A DNA stretch of 64,000 nucleotides from Bradyrhizobium forestalis (GCF_002795245.1 NZ_PGVG01000020.1:1-64000); one strand, 5' to 3'. Positions 52,753-61,689 are shown, counted from the first letter of the stretch. Translations and numbers: made by a program. The notes: a model not told the origin generated them from the sequence alone.

Positions 52753-53436
52753 GTGACCGAAAACAGCCGGGGCCGGCGCGGCCGGCCCGCCAACGAGGCG
52801 CTTGGCCAAACGATCGTCGACGCCGCGCGCGAACTCTTTGTGGAATTGGGTTTTCAAGCGACGACATTGGACAAGGTCGCCCAGCGGGCGAAGATATCCA
52901 AGCTCAGCATCTATCGGCACTTCGAGAACAAGGAGGCGCTGTTCAGCGCGGCCATGGCGGCCGGCTGCCATCAGTTGTTTGCACCCCAGGCCCTTCTTGA
53001 AGGCGTCGACGGTTCGGTCGAAGATCAGCTCATGGCGGTGGGATCATTACTGCTTCGCACGCTGTTGAGATCAGACGTCCGCAGTGTCGAAGCCATGGTC
53101 ATGGCCGACAAGACGAGTCAAAACTCGTTAAGCAAGCTCCATTTCGAAGCCGGCCCCGCCTATGTCATCGCCCAAATCGAGGCCCTGTTGCGTCAGTTGC
53201 ACGCGAAGGCGGTTCTGAACGTGCCCGATCCTCTCCGGTCCGCCCGCTTGTTTGCCGCGCTTTTCAAGGGATCCGATCTCCTGATGATCGCACGCTTCGA
53301 TCAGGCGAGAGCAGAGGACGACAGGGAAATCGAATCCTATTGCCGGTCGGCCGTCGCCATGTTCATCGCCGCGCACGGTGGCAACGACCACGTGGGCGGA
53401 TATTTGCCTGCCTCAAGGTCAAAAGACAAAATTTGA
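52753..53436 (+). CDS. TetR/AcrR family transcriptional regulator
   Basis: 227 residues from a GTG. The N-terminal HTH is GQTIVDAARELFVELGFQATTLDKVAQRAKISKLSIYRHFENKEALFSA (about residues 18-67). The C-terminal ligand-binding domain resembles AefR-type TetR_C. It probably represses the divergent FAD oxidoreductase. The ORF track-length start lies far upstream inside that gene, so the GTG, 11 residues before the HTH region, is used. No clear ribosome binding site is seen. Confidence 0.85.
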   Translation: MTENSRGRRGRPANEALGQTIVDAARELFVELGFQATTLDKVAQRAKISKLSIYRHFENKEALFSAAMAAGCHQLFAPQALLEGVDGSVEDQLMAVGSLLLRTLLRSDVRSVEAMVMADKTSQNSLSKLHFEAGPAYVIAQIEALLRQLHAKAVLNVPDPLRSARLFAALFKGSDLLMIARFDQARAEDDREIESYCRSAVAMFIAAHGGNDHVGGYLPASRSKDKI

Positions 53437-53652
53437 ATCGTGCGTGACCGAGTTGGCCAGCAGGTCAAGGCAGGCCAGCCGATCATGAAAATTGACGAGT
53501 CGGCCGCACGGTCCGACTAACGTCCGCTCCGGGTCACAAGCCGCCGATCACACTTGCAGTGGCAGACGTCCGCTTTGCTCTGGTAAGCTGACGATTGTGC
53601 GCACTCCCCCAAACGGGGTTCTTGTGACCACAACGGCCCGGAAGGACAGCCA

Positions 53653-54384
53653 ATGACCCTCAAAGCCGTCGTCTTCGACGCCTACGGAACGCTCTACGAC
53701 ATCCAGTCGGTCGCTGACATCACCGAGGATGCGTTTCCGGGCTATGGCGAGATCATCACGCAGGTCTGGCGCATCAAGCAGCTCGAATACACCTGGCTGC
53801 GCTCGCTGATGCGGCGCTACCAGGATTTTGCCGTCGTCACGCGCGATTCGCTCGCCTATACGCTGCGTGTGCTCGGTCTTGCCTATGAAAGCGAGGCGTT
53901 CGAGCGCGTGATCGAGAAATATCTGCATCTCGATCTCTATCCGGATGCGACCGCAACGCTTGCGGCCCTGAGGCCGCGCAAGCTCGCCATCCTCTCCAAC
54001 GGCAGCCCGGACATGCTCAACGCGCTCGTGCGCAATTCGGGCCTCGACGGCCTGCTCGATGCCACCATCAGCGTCGACGCGAAGAAGATCTTCAAGCCGA
54101 GCCCGCAAGTATACGAGCTGATCCGCGAAGTTCTCGGCACGGAGCCGAACGAGGTCCTGTTTGTCTCCTCCAATCCCTGGGACGCCGCCGGAGCGAAATC
54201 GTTCGGATTGAAGGTTGCCTGGATCGAGCGGGTGACGCCGGAAGCCATGGCGCTGGCTTGCGTCGAGAACGAACTCGTGGCACCGCTCACCATGTTCAAG
54301 GCGATCCGTACCCAGATGGACGAGCTTGGCTTTGCGCCGGATCACCGCGTCCGTGCGCTGTCCGAGCTGCCAATGATTGCTTAG
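53653..54384 (+). CDS. Haloacid dehalogenase type II (L-2-haloacid dehalogenase)
   Basis: 243 residues. The HAD nucleophile is D9 in VVFDAYGTLYD. Further motifs are LSNGSPDML (motif II, Ser), KIFKPSPQVYELI (Lys) and FVSSNPWDAAGAKSFGLKVAWIER with the acidic residues of motif IV. The SSN-x-WD signature is diagnostic for L-2-haloacid dehalogenases. It hydrolyses L-2-haloacids to D-2-hydroxyacids in the cytoplasm. The following YbaK gene is 27 bases away, so they may be co-transcribed. Confidence 0.92.
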   Translation: MTLKAVVFDAYGTLYDIQSVADITEDAFPGYGEIITQVWRIKQLEYTWLRSLMRRYQDFAVVTRDSLAYTLRVLGLAYESEAFERVIEKYLHLDLYPDATATLAALRPRKLAILSNGSPDMLNALVRNSGLDGLLDATISVDAKKIFKPSPQVYELIREVLGTEPNEVLFVSSNPWDAAGAKSFGLKVAWIERVTPEAMALACVENELVAPLTMFKAIRTQMDELGFAPDHRVRALSELPMIA

Positions 54385-54411
54385 GCATCGCCGCCCGCCC
54401 GTGAGACTGGA

Positions 54412-54879
54412 ATGAGCCTGGAATCCGTTCGCGCCTTCTTCGCCGAGAAAGCCCCCGACATCTCAGTCATCGAATCCCCGATCAGCTCCGCGACCGTGAC
54501 GCTGGCGGCCGAAGCCTATGGCGTCGAGCCGGGGCGGATCGCCAAGACGCTGTCGTTGCGGATCGGCGAGCGCGTGATCCTGATCATCGCCGCGGGCACC
54601 TCGCGCATGGACAACAAGAAGGTGAAGGCGCAGTTCGGCGGCAAGCCGAAGATGCTGGGGCTGGAGGAGGTCGCCGACATCACCGGACACGAGGTCGGCG
54701 GCGTCTGCCCGTTCGGCCTGAAGTCGCCGCTGCCGGTCTATTGCGACGTGTCACTGAAGGCGTTCGACGTGGTGGTGCCAGCTGCGGGCTCGACCCACAG
54801 CGCGGTGCGCATCACGCCAGATCGTATGGCCGCGCTGACCGCGGCTGAATGGGTCGATGTCTGCGAGCACCACCCCTAG
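54412..54879 (+). CDS. YbaK/EbsC family protein
   Basis: 155 residues. A compact aminoacyl-tRNA deacylase-like fold: SPISSATVTLAAEAYGVEPGRIAKTLSLRIGERVILIIAAGTSRMDNKKVKAQFG, then GGVCPFGLKSPLPVYCDVSLKAFDVVVPAAGSTHSAVRITPDRM. The family hydrolyses mischarged tRNAs such as Cys-tRNA-Pro. The conserved Lys and GGVCPFG motif are present. It follows the dehalogenase by 27 bases. Confidence 0.9.
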   Translation: MSLESVRAFFAEKAPDISVIESPISSATVTLAAEAYGVEPGRIAKTLSLRIGERVILIIAAGTSRMDNKKVKAQFGGKPKMLGLEEVADITGHEVGGVCPFGLKSPLPVYCDVSLKAFDVVVPAAGSTHSAVRITPDRMAALTAAEWVDVCEHHP

Positions 54880-54885
54880 CCAATT

Positions 54886-55227
54886 CTAATCGTCCTCGTC
54901 ATAACGCGGCCGCGGTGCAGGCGGCGGAGCATTGTAGCGCGGCGGCGGCGCGACACGATTGCGAGGAACCTGCTGCTGCGACTGAGCCTGGTTGTTGGAT
55001 TGGAACACGGCACGGCAGCCGCTGGAAAGCTGTGGCGTGTTCTGCTGCAGGCACGCCACGATGCGGTTCACATCCGGAATCTGGTCGCTGCACAACCGCC
55101 ACACGTCCGGTGTGCAGGCCATCTGCTGTTCCATCGTGCCGCGATATTCCTGCGCGGACGCAGCGCTCTGCGCGACGATGCCCCCGACCGCGAGCGCCAC
55201 ACCCAGCGCAATCCGCTCTGTTCGCAT
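54886..55227 (-). CDS. Small secreted cysteine-containing protein
   Basis: 113 residues from MRTERIALGVALAVGGIVAQSAASAQEY, a signal peptide. The mature part MACTPDVWRLCSDQIPDVNRIVACLQQNTPQLSSGCRAVF has four Cys in a helical pattern, then a Pro/Arg/Gln-rich tail ending RPRYDEDD. The motif CTPDVWRLC...ACLQQNxxxLSxGC recurs in rhizobial secreted proteins of unknown role. It converges with YbaK, 6 bases apart. Confidence 0.75.
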   Translation of the reverse strand: MRTERIALGVALAVGGIVAQSAASAQEYRGTMEQQMACTPDVWRLCSDQIPDVNRIVACLQQNTPQLSSGCRAVFQSNNQAQSQQQVPRNRVAPPPRYNAPPPAPRPRYDEDD

Positions 55228-55322
55228 GTCCCGATCCTTCTCGATTCCCTCGAATTCTCACCAATCAATGAGACGCGGGCAGGTTCTGGACCAACAAAAA
55301 AATGTGAAGAAGCGGCTGGAAC

Positions 55323-56309
55323 CTACTCCACCTTGCCGATCTTTTTCACCGCCGCGATCAGACGCGCGCTGTCGGCCGCGATGAATTGCGCGAAGGCCGG
55401 CGCGTCCTGATAGGCGACGAGACTGCCCGAGGTCTCGAACGCCTTGAGGACATCAGGACTCGTCATCACCTGCGCCATCGCCTCGCGCAGGCGGGTCGCG
55501 ATCGGCGCAGGAAGAGAGCTCTGCGCAAAGAGCCCGGCCCAGATGTACATCTCGACGTCCTTGTAGCCGAGCTCCTGGAAGGTCGGCACATCCGGGAAGC
55601 TCGCGATGCGTTGCGCGCCGCAATTGCCGAGCACGCGCAGCTTGCCGTCGTCGACCTGCGGCTTCAGAGTGCCGGGTGCGGCGGCGATCGCCTGCACGGT
55701 GCCGCCGAGGATCGCGGTCAGCGCGGGACCTGCACCGCGGAACGGCACGTGCAGCAGCTTGATGCCGGCGCTGTTTGCGAACATCTCCATCGCCACATGC
55801 AGCGTGCCGTACGGCCCGGACGAGCCATAGGTGATCTGGCCCGGCCGCCTCTTCGCATCCTCGACGAAATCCTGTGCGGTCTTCCAGGGCGCCGAGGCCG
55901 GCACCGCGAGCAGCGTAGGATCTGCCAGCACGCGCGCGATCGGCATGAACTGCGAGACTTCGTAGGCAACGGGACGGTCGAACAGCCGGTCGGCCTCGGG
56001 GAGCACCGCGAGCGAGGACAGCGTCATCAGCAGCGTGTAGCCGTCGGGCTCGGCGCGCGCCGCGGCGGCATTGCCGACCGATCCGCCGCCGCCTCCGGCG
56101 CGGTTGTCGACGATGACCGGCTTGCCGAGGATCCGCTCCAGCGCCATCGCGACCGGCCGCGCCGCGAGGTCGGCCTGGCCGCCGGCCGGAAACGGCACGA
56201 TCATGGTGATGTTGCGCACCGGATAGGTTTGCGCGAAGGCCTTGTCCGGCCAAGCAGCCCGCAACACCGGCAATGCCGCAGCGGCGCGCAAGAGATCGCG
56301 TCGATCCAT
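55323..56309 (-). CDS. Tripartite tricarboxylate transporter substrate-binding protein (Bug family)
   Basis: 328 residues. The N-terminus MDRRDLLRAAAALPVLRAAWPDKAFAQ resembles a Tat signal (RRDLL). The domain is FPAGGQADLAARPVAMALERILGKPVIVDNRAGGGGGSVG, typical of Bug receptors, which bind carboxylates, amides or aromatic acids. No partner TctA/TctB gene is nearby, so it is an orphan receptor as is common. Substrate is unknown. Confidence 0.92.
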   Translation of the reverse strand: MDRRDLLRAAAALPVLRAAWPDKAFAQTYPVRNITMIVPFPAGGQADLAARPVAMALERILGKPVIVDNRAGGGGGSVGNAAAARAEPDGYTLLMTLSSLAVLPEADRLFDRPVAYEVSQFMPIARVLADPTLLAVPASAPWKTAQDFVEDAKRRPGQITYGSSGPYGTLHVAMEMFANSAGIKLLHVPFRGAGPALTAILGGTVQAIAAAPGTLKPQVDDGKLRVLGNCGAQRIASFPDVPTFQELGYKDVEMYIWAGLFAQSSLPAPIATRLREAMAQVMTSPDVLKAFETSGSLVAYQDAPAFAQFIAADSARLIAAVKKIGKVE

Positions 56310-56458
56310 GGTGGTGCCTCCCCCCTGATCTTCTTTGTTTCACCGGCCAGCCTAACGTGGCGACCGGCAAGAACAAGTCGTTTACGAAGCATTAGCCATG
56401 TCCGAGCCGGCCTGGAACGCATGCCCAGAGCTGCCGTTGCCCTCCCAGGGAGCAAGCG

Positions 56459-56716
56459 ATGCGCAATCTTGGGACCATCGACGTCGCCTTGGACGAGATG
56501 CTGGTGAATCTCGCAGCGATCGTGCTGCGGCTTTCAACGCCCGAATTGACGCGAACGCCGGAAGCGCGGCGCGCACTGGCGCAATCCGTCCATCAATATG
56601 CGGTCTGCGCAAAGCGCTCGAGCGATCCGCGCGTTCACGAGTTGAAGTCGCAGCTGGAGGGGACCCTGAAGCCGAGCTTGCGCATCGTCGCGATCAACGG
56701 CGTGAAGGTGTCGTAG
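56459..56716 (+). CDS. Small helical protein, unknown
   Basis: 85 residues from MRNLGTIDVALDEMLVNLAA; CCCAGGGAGC precedes the ATG. It is largely helical (IVLRLSTPELTRTPEARRALAQSVHQYAVCAKRSSDPRVHELKSQLEGTL) with one Cys. No recognised family. It converges with the LysR gene, with a GGTGGGCA hairpin between. Confidence 0.6.
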   Translation: MRNLGTIDVALDEMLVNLAAIVLRLSTPELTRTPEARRALAQSVHQYAVCAKRSSDPRVHELKSQLEGTLKPSLRIVAINGVKVS

Positions 56717-56722
56717 TGCTTG

Positions 56723-56752
56723 ATGGTGGGCACGCTTCGCTTTGCCCACCCG
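56723..56752. repeat. GGTGGGCA-type short hairpin
   Basis: ATGGTGGGCACGCTTCGCTTTGCCCACCCG. It is the same motif as at 14919-15001 in single copy and lies between two convergent genes, where it may terminate either. Confidence 0.65.
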
Positions 56753-56756
56753 ACAG

Positions 56757-57692
56757 TTACCCTGCCTTCGCACCTTTCTTCGGCCGCCGCTTGCAGGTGC
56801 CCGGCAGCTTGGCGGCGAGAAAGTCGCCGAGCGCCTCGACCCGAGCGGGACGCGGGCCGCCGGGCGGCGTCACCAGATGCACGGCGCCTTCGGCCTGCTT
56901 CCAATCCTTCAGGATGACTTCGACCTGGCCTGAGGAGATCGCCTCACCGACGATGAATTCCGGCAACTCGGCGATGCCGAGGCCCGCGATCAGCGCCGGC
57001 ATCACGGCTTCGCCGTTGTTGACGCGAAGCTGACCGCCTGGTCGCACGCTGGCCTGCTCGCCGGCCGAATTGGTGTAGTGCCAGACGTTGGGCGTGGAGA
57101 GATAGGCGTAGCTGAAGCATTTGTGCTGGGCCAGATGCATCGGATGCGTCGGCCGGCCGTATTGCTTGAGATAGGACGGCGCGGCGACTGTGTAGCGCGG
57201 CATGGTGAAGAGCCGCCGCGCGATCAGCGATGAGTCCGGCAGCCGCGCGATCCGCACCGCCATGTCAAAGCCTTCGCCGATCAGGTCGACGGTCGCATCG
57301 CTCAGATGCAGATCGACCGAGACCTCCGGATAGGCCTCGAAGAACTCCGGCAGCAGCGGCGCCACCGCCTTGATGCCGAACGTCATGGGGACCGCGAGCC
57401 GCACCAGGCCGCGCGGCGCGACCGACTGCGCCAGCGCCTCGTTCTCCGCCGCCTCGCCGTCGGCCAGCAGGCGCGTCGCGCGTTCGGCCAGCTTGTGGCC
57501 GGCATCGGTCAGCGCGAGCCGGCGCGAGGTGCGGTTGAACAGCCGCGCGCCGAGCCGCTCTTCCAGCCGCGTGACCGCCTTGGACACCGTCGCCTTGGAC
57601 ATGACGAGCTCGCTCGCGGCCCCCGCAAACGACCGTAATTCCACAACTTTTGCGAAAATCGCGAGCGCCTCGAAATCGGGGAGCTTTGCCAT
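56757..57692 (-). CDS. LysR family transcriptional regulator
   Basis: 311 residues from MAKLPDFEALAIFAKVV. The HTH is FEALAIFAKVVELRSFAGAASELVMSKATVSKAVTRLEERLGARLFNRTSRRLALTDAG (about residues 6-63), followed by the periplasmic-binding-like ligand domain (LVRLAVPMTFGIKAVAPLLPEFFEAYPEVSVDLHLSDATVDLIGEGFDMAVRIARLPDSSLIAR). The tail is basic. It is divergent from the SDR remnant/pirin/wrbA set and probably senses a quinone or electrophile. Confidence 0.94.
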   Translation of the reverse strand: MAKLPDFEALAIFAKVVELRSFAGAASELVMSKATVSKAVTRLEERLGARLFNRTSRRLALTDAGHKLAERATRLLADGEAAENEALAQSVAPRGLVRLAVPMTFGIKAVAPLLPEFFEAYPEVSVDLHLSDATVDLIGEGFDMAVRIARLPDSSLIARRLFTMPRYTVAAPSYLKQYGRPTHPMHLAQHKCFSYAYLSTPNVWHYTNSAGEQASVRPGGQLRVNNGEAVMPALIAGLGIAELPEFIVGEAISSGQVEVILKDWKQAEGAVHLVTPPGGPRPARVEALGDFLAAKLPGTCKRRPKKGAKAG

Positions 57693-57720
57693 GGGCCTTG
57701 GTCCAACTGGGATATTTAAG

Positions 57721-57744
57721 GAAACAATGTGTTTCAACAGTTTC
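57721..57744. promoter_or_regulatory. Candidate LysR operator
   Basis: GAAAC (57721-57725), AATGT, GTTTC (57731-57735), then AACA and GTTTC again (57740-57744). The inverted pair with five bases between is typical of LysR recognition (T-N11-A type), and the extra half-site may be an activation site. It lies 29 bases outside the LysR start. Confidence 0.5.
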
Positions 57745-57810
57745 TATTTCTATACCACAGGCGGGGGCTTATCCAAGGGCCATCAGACATGCAGGAAATG
57801 GAGAAATCCA

Positions 57811-57927
57811 ATGACCAGGAAGTGCCGCCCCGAGGAAGTCGCCGCCGGAATCGTGTTCCTCGCAAGCCCGGAAGCCTCCTTCGTCACCGGCACGGTGCTC
57901 AATGTCGACGGCGGGTTCGGCGCCTGA
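57811..57927 (+). pseudogene. Remnant of an SDR gene (C-terminal end only)
   Basis: 38 residues, RPEEVAAGIVFLASPEASFVTGTVLNVDGGFGA in content, which is the last 35 residues of a FabG-type SDR (the ASFVTG and NVDGG motif). The cofactor and catalytic parts are absent. The stretch in front has no GxxxGxG motif in any frame. It is followed by pirin after 38 bases. It is likely the residue of a deleted SDR that once sat in the LysR-controlled unit. Confidence 0.75.
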
Positions 57928-57965
57928 TCCGAACCTCCACCCGTTCAAGTCAAGGAATTACACAG

Positions 57966-58664
57966 ATGATCGAACTCAGACCTTTCGCAAAGCTCGGCGG
58001 CGCCGATCACGGCTGGCTCAAGGCCAAGCATCATTTCTCTTTCGCTGGCCATTATGACCCCAACAACATGGGCCACGGCGCCTTGCGGGTGTGGAACGAC
58101 GACGAGATCGCGCCCAACACCGGCTTTCCCGCCCATCCCCACGCCAACATGGAAATCATCACCTATGTGCGCGAGGGCGCGATCACCCATCAGGACAGCC
58201 TCGGCAACGAAGGACGCACCGAGGCGGGCGACGTGCAGGTGATGAGCGCCGGCAGCGGCATCCGCCACTCCGAGTACAATCTCGAGCCGACCCAGACCCG
58301 GATCTTCCAGATCTGGATCAAGCCGACCGAGCGCGGGGGACAACCGACCTGGGGCTCAAAGCCGTTCCCGAAGGCGGATCGCTCCGGCAAGCTCGTGACG
58401 ATCGCGAGCGGAATCGAAGGCGATACCGACGCGCTGCCGATCCGTGCCGATGCGCGGGTGCTCGCCACCACGCTGAGGGCCGGTGAGAGCGCGGAGTACG
58501 CACCGCAGACATCGCGGCATCTCTACCTCGTGCCCGCGGCGGGTTCCGTCGAGATCAACGGCGTGCGCGTCAACGCCCGCGACGGCGCCGCGATCCGCGA
58601 CGAGGACCGGCTGAAGATCACTGCTCTCGAAGACTCCGAGCTCGTGCTCGTCGACGCGGCATAA
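57966..58664 (+). CDS. Pirin family protein
   Basis: 232 residues. Bicupin fold: metal ligands HPH in FPAHPHANME (H57, H59) and RHSEYN (H101, E103). These four residues bind Fe in pirins. Some bacterial pirins are quercetin 2,3-dioxygenases. It is followed after 58 bases by a WrbA-type quinone reductase, together suggesting quinone or flavonoid defence, and it lies in the LysR-divergent unit. The start is preceded by a weak AGGAAT. Confidence 0.93.
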   Translation: MIELRPFAKLGGADHGWLKAKHHFSFAGHYDPNNMGHGALRVWNDDEIAPNTGFPAHPHANMEIITYVREGAITHQDSLGNEGRTEAGDVQVMSAGSGIRHSEYNLEPTQTRIFQIWIKPTERGGQPTWGSKPFPKADRSGKLVTIASGIEGDTDALPIRADARVLATTLRAGESAEYAPQTSRHLYLVPAAGSVEINGVRVNARDGAAIRDEDRLKITALEDSELVLVDAA

Positions 58665-58722
58665 GCGCCGCTCACCCCCACCACAACTTTCCCATCAAAT
58701 CCACATCCAACGGAGACCACAC

Positions 58723-59322
58723 GTGACCAAAGTTCTCGTCCTCTATTATTCCGCCTATGGCCATATCGAGGCGATGGCCAATGCCGTCGCCGAAGGCGCG
58801 CGCGAGGCCGGCGCGACCGTCGACATCAAGCGCGTGCCGGAGCTGGTGCCGGCCGAGGTCGCGAAAGCGTCCCATTACAAGCTCGACCAGGCCGCGCCCG
58901 TCGCCAACGTCGAGGACCTCGCCAGTTACGACGCGATCATTGTCGGCACCGGCACCCGCTTCGGCCGCATGGCCTCGCAGATGGCGAACTTTTTGGATCA
59001 GGCCGGCGGGCTCTGGGCCAAGGGCGCACTGCATGGCAAGGTCGGCGGCGCCTTCACCTCCAGTGCGACCCAGCACGGCGGCCAGGAGACCACGCTGTTC
59101 TCGATCATCACCAACCTCCTGCATTTCGGCATGGTGGTGGTCGGCATGAACTACGGCTTTAGCGGCCAGATGAAGCTCGACGAGATCACGGGCGGTGCAC
59201 CCTACGGCGCCACCACGATCACCGGCGGCGACGGCAGCCGCCAGCCCAGCGCCAACGAGCTCGCCGGCGCGCGCTATCAGGGCCGCCAGATCGCGGAGAC
59301 CGCCAGGAAGCTGCGTGGCTAA
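58723..59322 (+). CDS. wrbA: NAD(P)H:quinone oxidoreductase, WrbA type
   Basis: 199 residues from a GTG; GGAGAC lies 7 bases upstream. The FMN-binding flavodoxin-like fold shows VLYYSAYGHIEAMANAVAEGA (phosphate loop), GTGTRFGRMASQMANFLDQAGGLW, FTSSATQHGGQETTLFSIITNLLHFGM and GVTTIT-like GATTITGGDGSRQPSANEL. It performs two-electron reduction of quinones. It follows pirin by 58 bases. Confidence 0.95.
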   Translation: MTKVLVLYYSAYGHIEAMANAVAEGAREAGATVDIKRVPELVPAEVAKASHYKLDQAAPVANVEDLASYDAIIVGTGTRFGRMASQMANFLDQAGGLWAKGALHGKVGGAFTSSATQHGGQETTLFSIITNLLHFGMVVVGMNYGFSGQMKLDEITGGAPYGATTITGGDGSRQPSANELAGARYQGRQIAETARKLRG

Positions 59323-59554
59323 GCTGCACGGCTGATGCGACACGAGCGGCATTCTCATTCGGGAATGCCGCCCCATCTGTGATCAGGATATCAAAGCAAG
59401 AACGATCCGAATAATGGCCTTCGAACTCTTGTTGATCGCGCAGATGATCCGTAAACCTGCACAGGCGCTGGCGCGGCGCTGGTATTGCCGCAGCCTGTTC
59501 CGCGCCTCGCGCGGCCGGCTTCACTGCGCCGAATGCACGGGATCGTGAGACGTC

Positions 59555-59588
59555 GTCACCGCTAGGCCTGTGTCACCGCTAGGCCTGT
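59555..59588. repeat. 17-base tandem duplication at a stop codon
   Basis: GTCACCGCTAGGCCTGT occurs twice head to tail (59555-59571, 59572-59588). The stop codon of the minus-strand methyltransferase gene lies in the second copy. Confidence 0.8.
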
Positions 59589-60463
59589 GTGGTGCCGGCG
59601 TGAGGCCGAACCGGCTCCGTCGGCATAGGTGCGGGCGCCGTCGAAAGCCACCAGCCCTCACCAGCAAACCAGCATGTCTCGTCGGGGGCGCCCTCTCTCC
59701 GCAACGACTGCACCCCTTCCCAACCTCTTGCGAACGCCTCGCCCAATCGCCGGCCCGCCTCCGCATCCTGCAATCCCGCGCAGCCGATGAATTGGGCGCG
59801 GCTGAGGAATTTCGCAGGCCAGGTCGCGCCGTCATCGGGGCGGGTGATCATCAACATGCCGCCGAGCATGCCTTCCGGCGCCAACGGAAACACCAGCCGC
59901 CCGCCAGGCCGCAGCGCATCGAGCCATTCCGCCCCCGGCTGCGCCGCGCCCGCGCAGACATAGATCACGTCGGCCGCCGGCAGATCCGACGCGATGCCCG
60001 AGCGTCCGCGTACGTCCACATGGGCGATGTCCTTCAAATTGTCGCGCGCAAGTCCCGCCAGACGCTCGTCGATCTCATAGGCATGAACGCGGCCGCCGGG
60101 ACCGACGAGATGCGCGAGAATCGCGGTGTAGTAGCCGCTGCCGGCGCCGATCTGGATCACGGTCTCGCCTTCCCTGACGGCGCAGCCGCTGAGCCAGTAA
60201 GCGTGCGCAGAGGGCATGCCGATGTTGAGACTGCGCGCGCTGTCGAGCGCCAGCAGCGCGTTCTGATAGATGAAGGCGGGATCATCATCCGGCGTCACGA
60301 CATAGGGGTGACCGCCGAAGGAGATCGACCACGGCCCGGGGCCAACGAAAGGCTCGCGCCTGACGGCGCGAAAGGCCTGCTCGATGCGAGGGTCCGCAGC
60401 CTTCGCGGCAGCGCAAATCAACTGCGCATAGAACGCACGATATTTTGCCGAACGGTCTTCCAT
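59579..60463 (-). CDS. PCMT-like SAM methyltransferase
   Basis: 294 residues from MEDRSAKYRAFYAQLICA. The methyltransferase motif I is VIQIGAGSGYYTAILAHLVGPGG; motif II is VHAYEIDERLAGLARDNL; the N-terminal part (EQAFRAVRREPFVGPGPW) matches protein-L-isoaspartate O-methyltransferases. The C-terminal half (LGGMLMITRPDDGATWPAKFLSRAQFIGCAG...) is longer than the usual 210-residue PCMT. It may methylate protein or a small molecule. It is the last gene on the right-hand minus-strand cluster. Confidence 0.82.
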   Translation of the reverse strand: MEDRSAKYRAFYAQLICAAAKAADPRIEQAFRAVRREPFVGPGPWSISFGGHPYVVTPDDDPAFIYQNALLALDSARSLNIGMPSAHAYWLSGCAVREGETVIQIGAGSGYYTAILAHLVGPGGRVHAYEIDERLAGLARDNLKDIAHVDVRGRSGIASDLPAADVIYVCAGAAQPGAEWLDALRPGGRLVFPLAPEGMLGGMLMITRPDDGATWPAKFLSRAQFIGCAGLQDAEAGRRLGEAFARGWEGVQSLRREGAPDETCWFAGEGWWLSTAPAPMPTEPVRPHAGTTQA

Positions 60464-60543
60464 GTCGCCTCCGGGATCGGAGGCCACGATAGCACAACGA
60501 CTGCGATAGTCGAACGACCCGTGCAATCAGGACCATGCGCCTT

Positions 60544-61689
60544 CTAACGCGCGCCCTTGCCCATCGCCCGCGCCGCGAGGGAGGCGAGCTTCGGATGGCG
60601 GCGCAGGCCCTGCGCGGCATGATCGCGCCAGGCGTAGGGCAGACCGCGCCAGGACAGCGCGACGCTGACATCGGTCAGCGGCACCCTCTCGGCGCCGAAG
60701 CGGCGCTTGTAGGCTTGATTGCCGATGCTGAGGTCGAAACGGCGCACGCCTTGCGCATGCAGCGCCGCCATGGTGCGCTCGGTGACGAGCAGACCCGGCG
60801 AGCAGCTCGACCATGGATCGCCGGCATGGCTGATACGCAGCAGGAAATAGGTCGCGCCATGCTTGACGCCCAGCGCAGTGGCGATGATGCCCGCGTCGCA
60901 CACCAGCGCCGAGACCATGGCATAGCCTTCCGCGACGCCCTGGCGGACGACCTCGCGATAGAACCGCGCATGGGTCTCGTCGTTCAGAACGAACGGCGAG
61001 CCGAGCTTTTGCATGCGTGCCTGTTGCTGGACATCCATCACATCCAGCAGTTCATGCGCACGCGCGACATCCGCGGCGATCTCGAACCGCGCGCCGGCAT
61101 GACGGCTGAAGACCCGCCAGCAGCGCCGCATCTGCAAGCGCTTGATCGAGGCCTGATAGTCGTCGTAGTCGGCGCCCATCAACACGAGATTGCCATTGAG
61201 CGACGAGGACCCGATCCGGCCGAGCGACACCAGCGGGTTCGGCTTGCCGCCGACCTGGGCCGGCATCTTCTTCAGGCGGAGCAGATCGAAACGGTCGGGC
61301 AGCGCGCGCAACGCGCCGATCAGCGCCTTGTTGATCGCATCCGTCATCCCCAGGTCCAACGGAGCATCGAGCGCCAGGATCGGAGCGTTGTTGTCGGAGA
61401 CGCCGAGGTCCGCGAACTCGACGATGCGGATGCCGCGCCTGATATGGCTGATCATCGGCACGACCGCGATGTCCTTGCCCGTGGCGACATCGGAGATCAC
61501 GGCGATCACCGGAGCAACGTCGTGAAACGCCTGGTACCAGGCGCCGAGCCAATAAGCATGCTGGAACGCGGTGCGGTGCCCGGCGTTCAGGCGCGAGGCC
61601 GCGTGCCGCCAGTCACGCAGGAAATCGACCGCGATTCCCGGCGTGCTGGACACCTGGCCGTCTAATTGCTCGACGCTGAGAACGGTCAT
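60544..61689 (-). CDS. GNAT-type acetyltransferase (CelD/BioF2-like)
   Basis: 381 residues from MTVLSVEQLDGQVSS. The fold is the FemAB/GNAT-like type found in polysaccharide loci: QHAYWLGAWYQAFHDVAPVIAV in the N-terminal half and DETHARFYREVVRQGVAEGYAMVSALVCDAGIIATALGVKHGATYFLLRISHAGDPWSSCSPGLLVTERTM in the C-terminal acceptor part. It may acetylate a polysaccharide or lipid-linked sugar. The start overlaps the end of the ligase gene by 4 bases. Confidence 0.8.
   Translation of the reverse strand: MTVLSVEQLDGQVSSTPGIAVDFLRDWRHAASRLNAGHRTAFQHAYWLGAWYQAFHDVAPVIAVISDVATGKDIAVVPMISHIRRGIRIVEFADLGVSDNNAPILALDAPLDLGMTDAINKALIGALRALPDRFDLLRLKKMPAQVGGKPNPLVSLGRIGSSSLNGNLVLMGADYDDYQASIKRLQMRRCWRVFSRHAGARFEIAADVARAHELLDVMDVQQQARMQKLGSPFVLNDETHARFYREVVRQGVAEGYAMVSALVCDAGIIATALGVKHGATYFLLRISHAGDPWSSCSPGLLVTERTMAALHAQGVRRFDLSIGNQAYKRRFGAERVPLTDVSVALSWRGLPYAWRDHAAQGLRRHPKLASLAARAMGKGAR

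Noticed and set aside
59414..59548. 44-codon ORF between wrbA and the methyltransferase
   Set aside because: No ribosome binding site, arginine-rich end; insufficient evidence.
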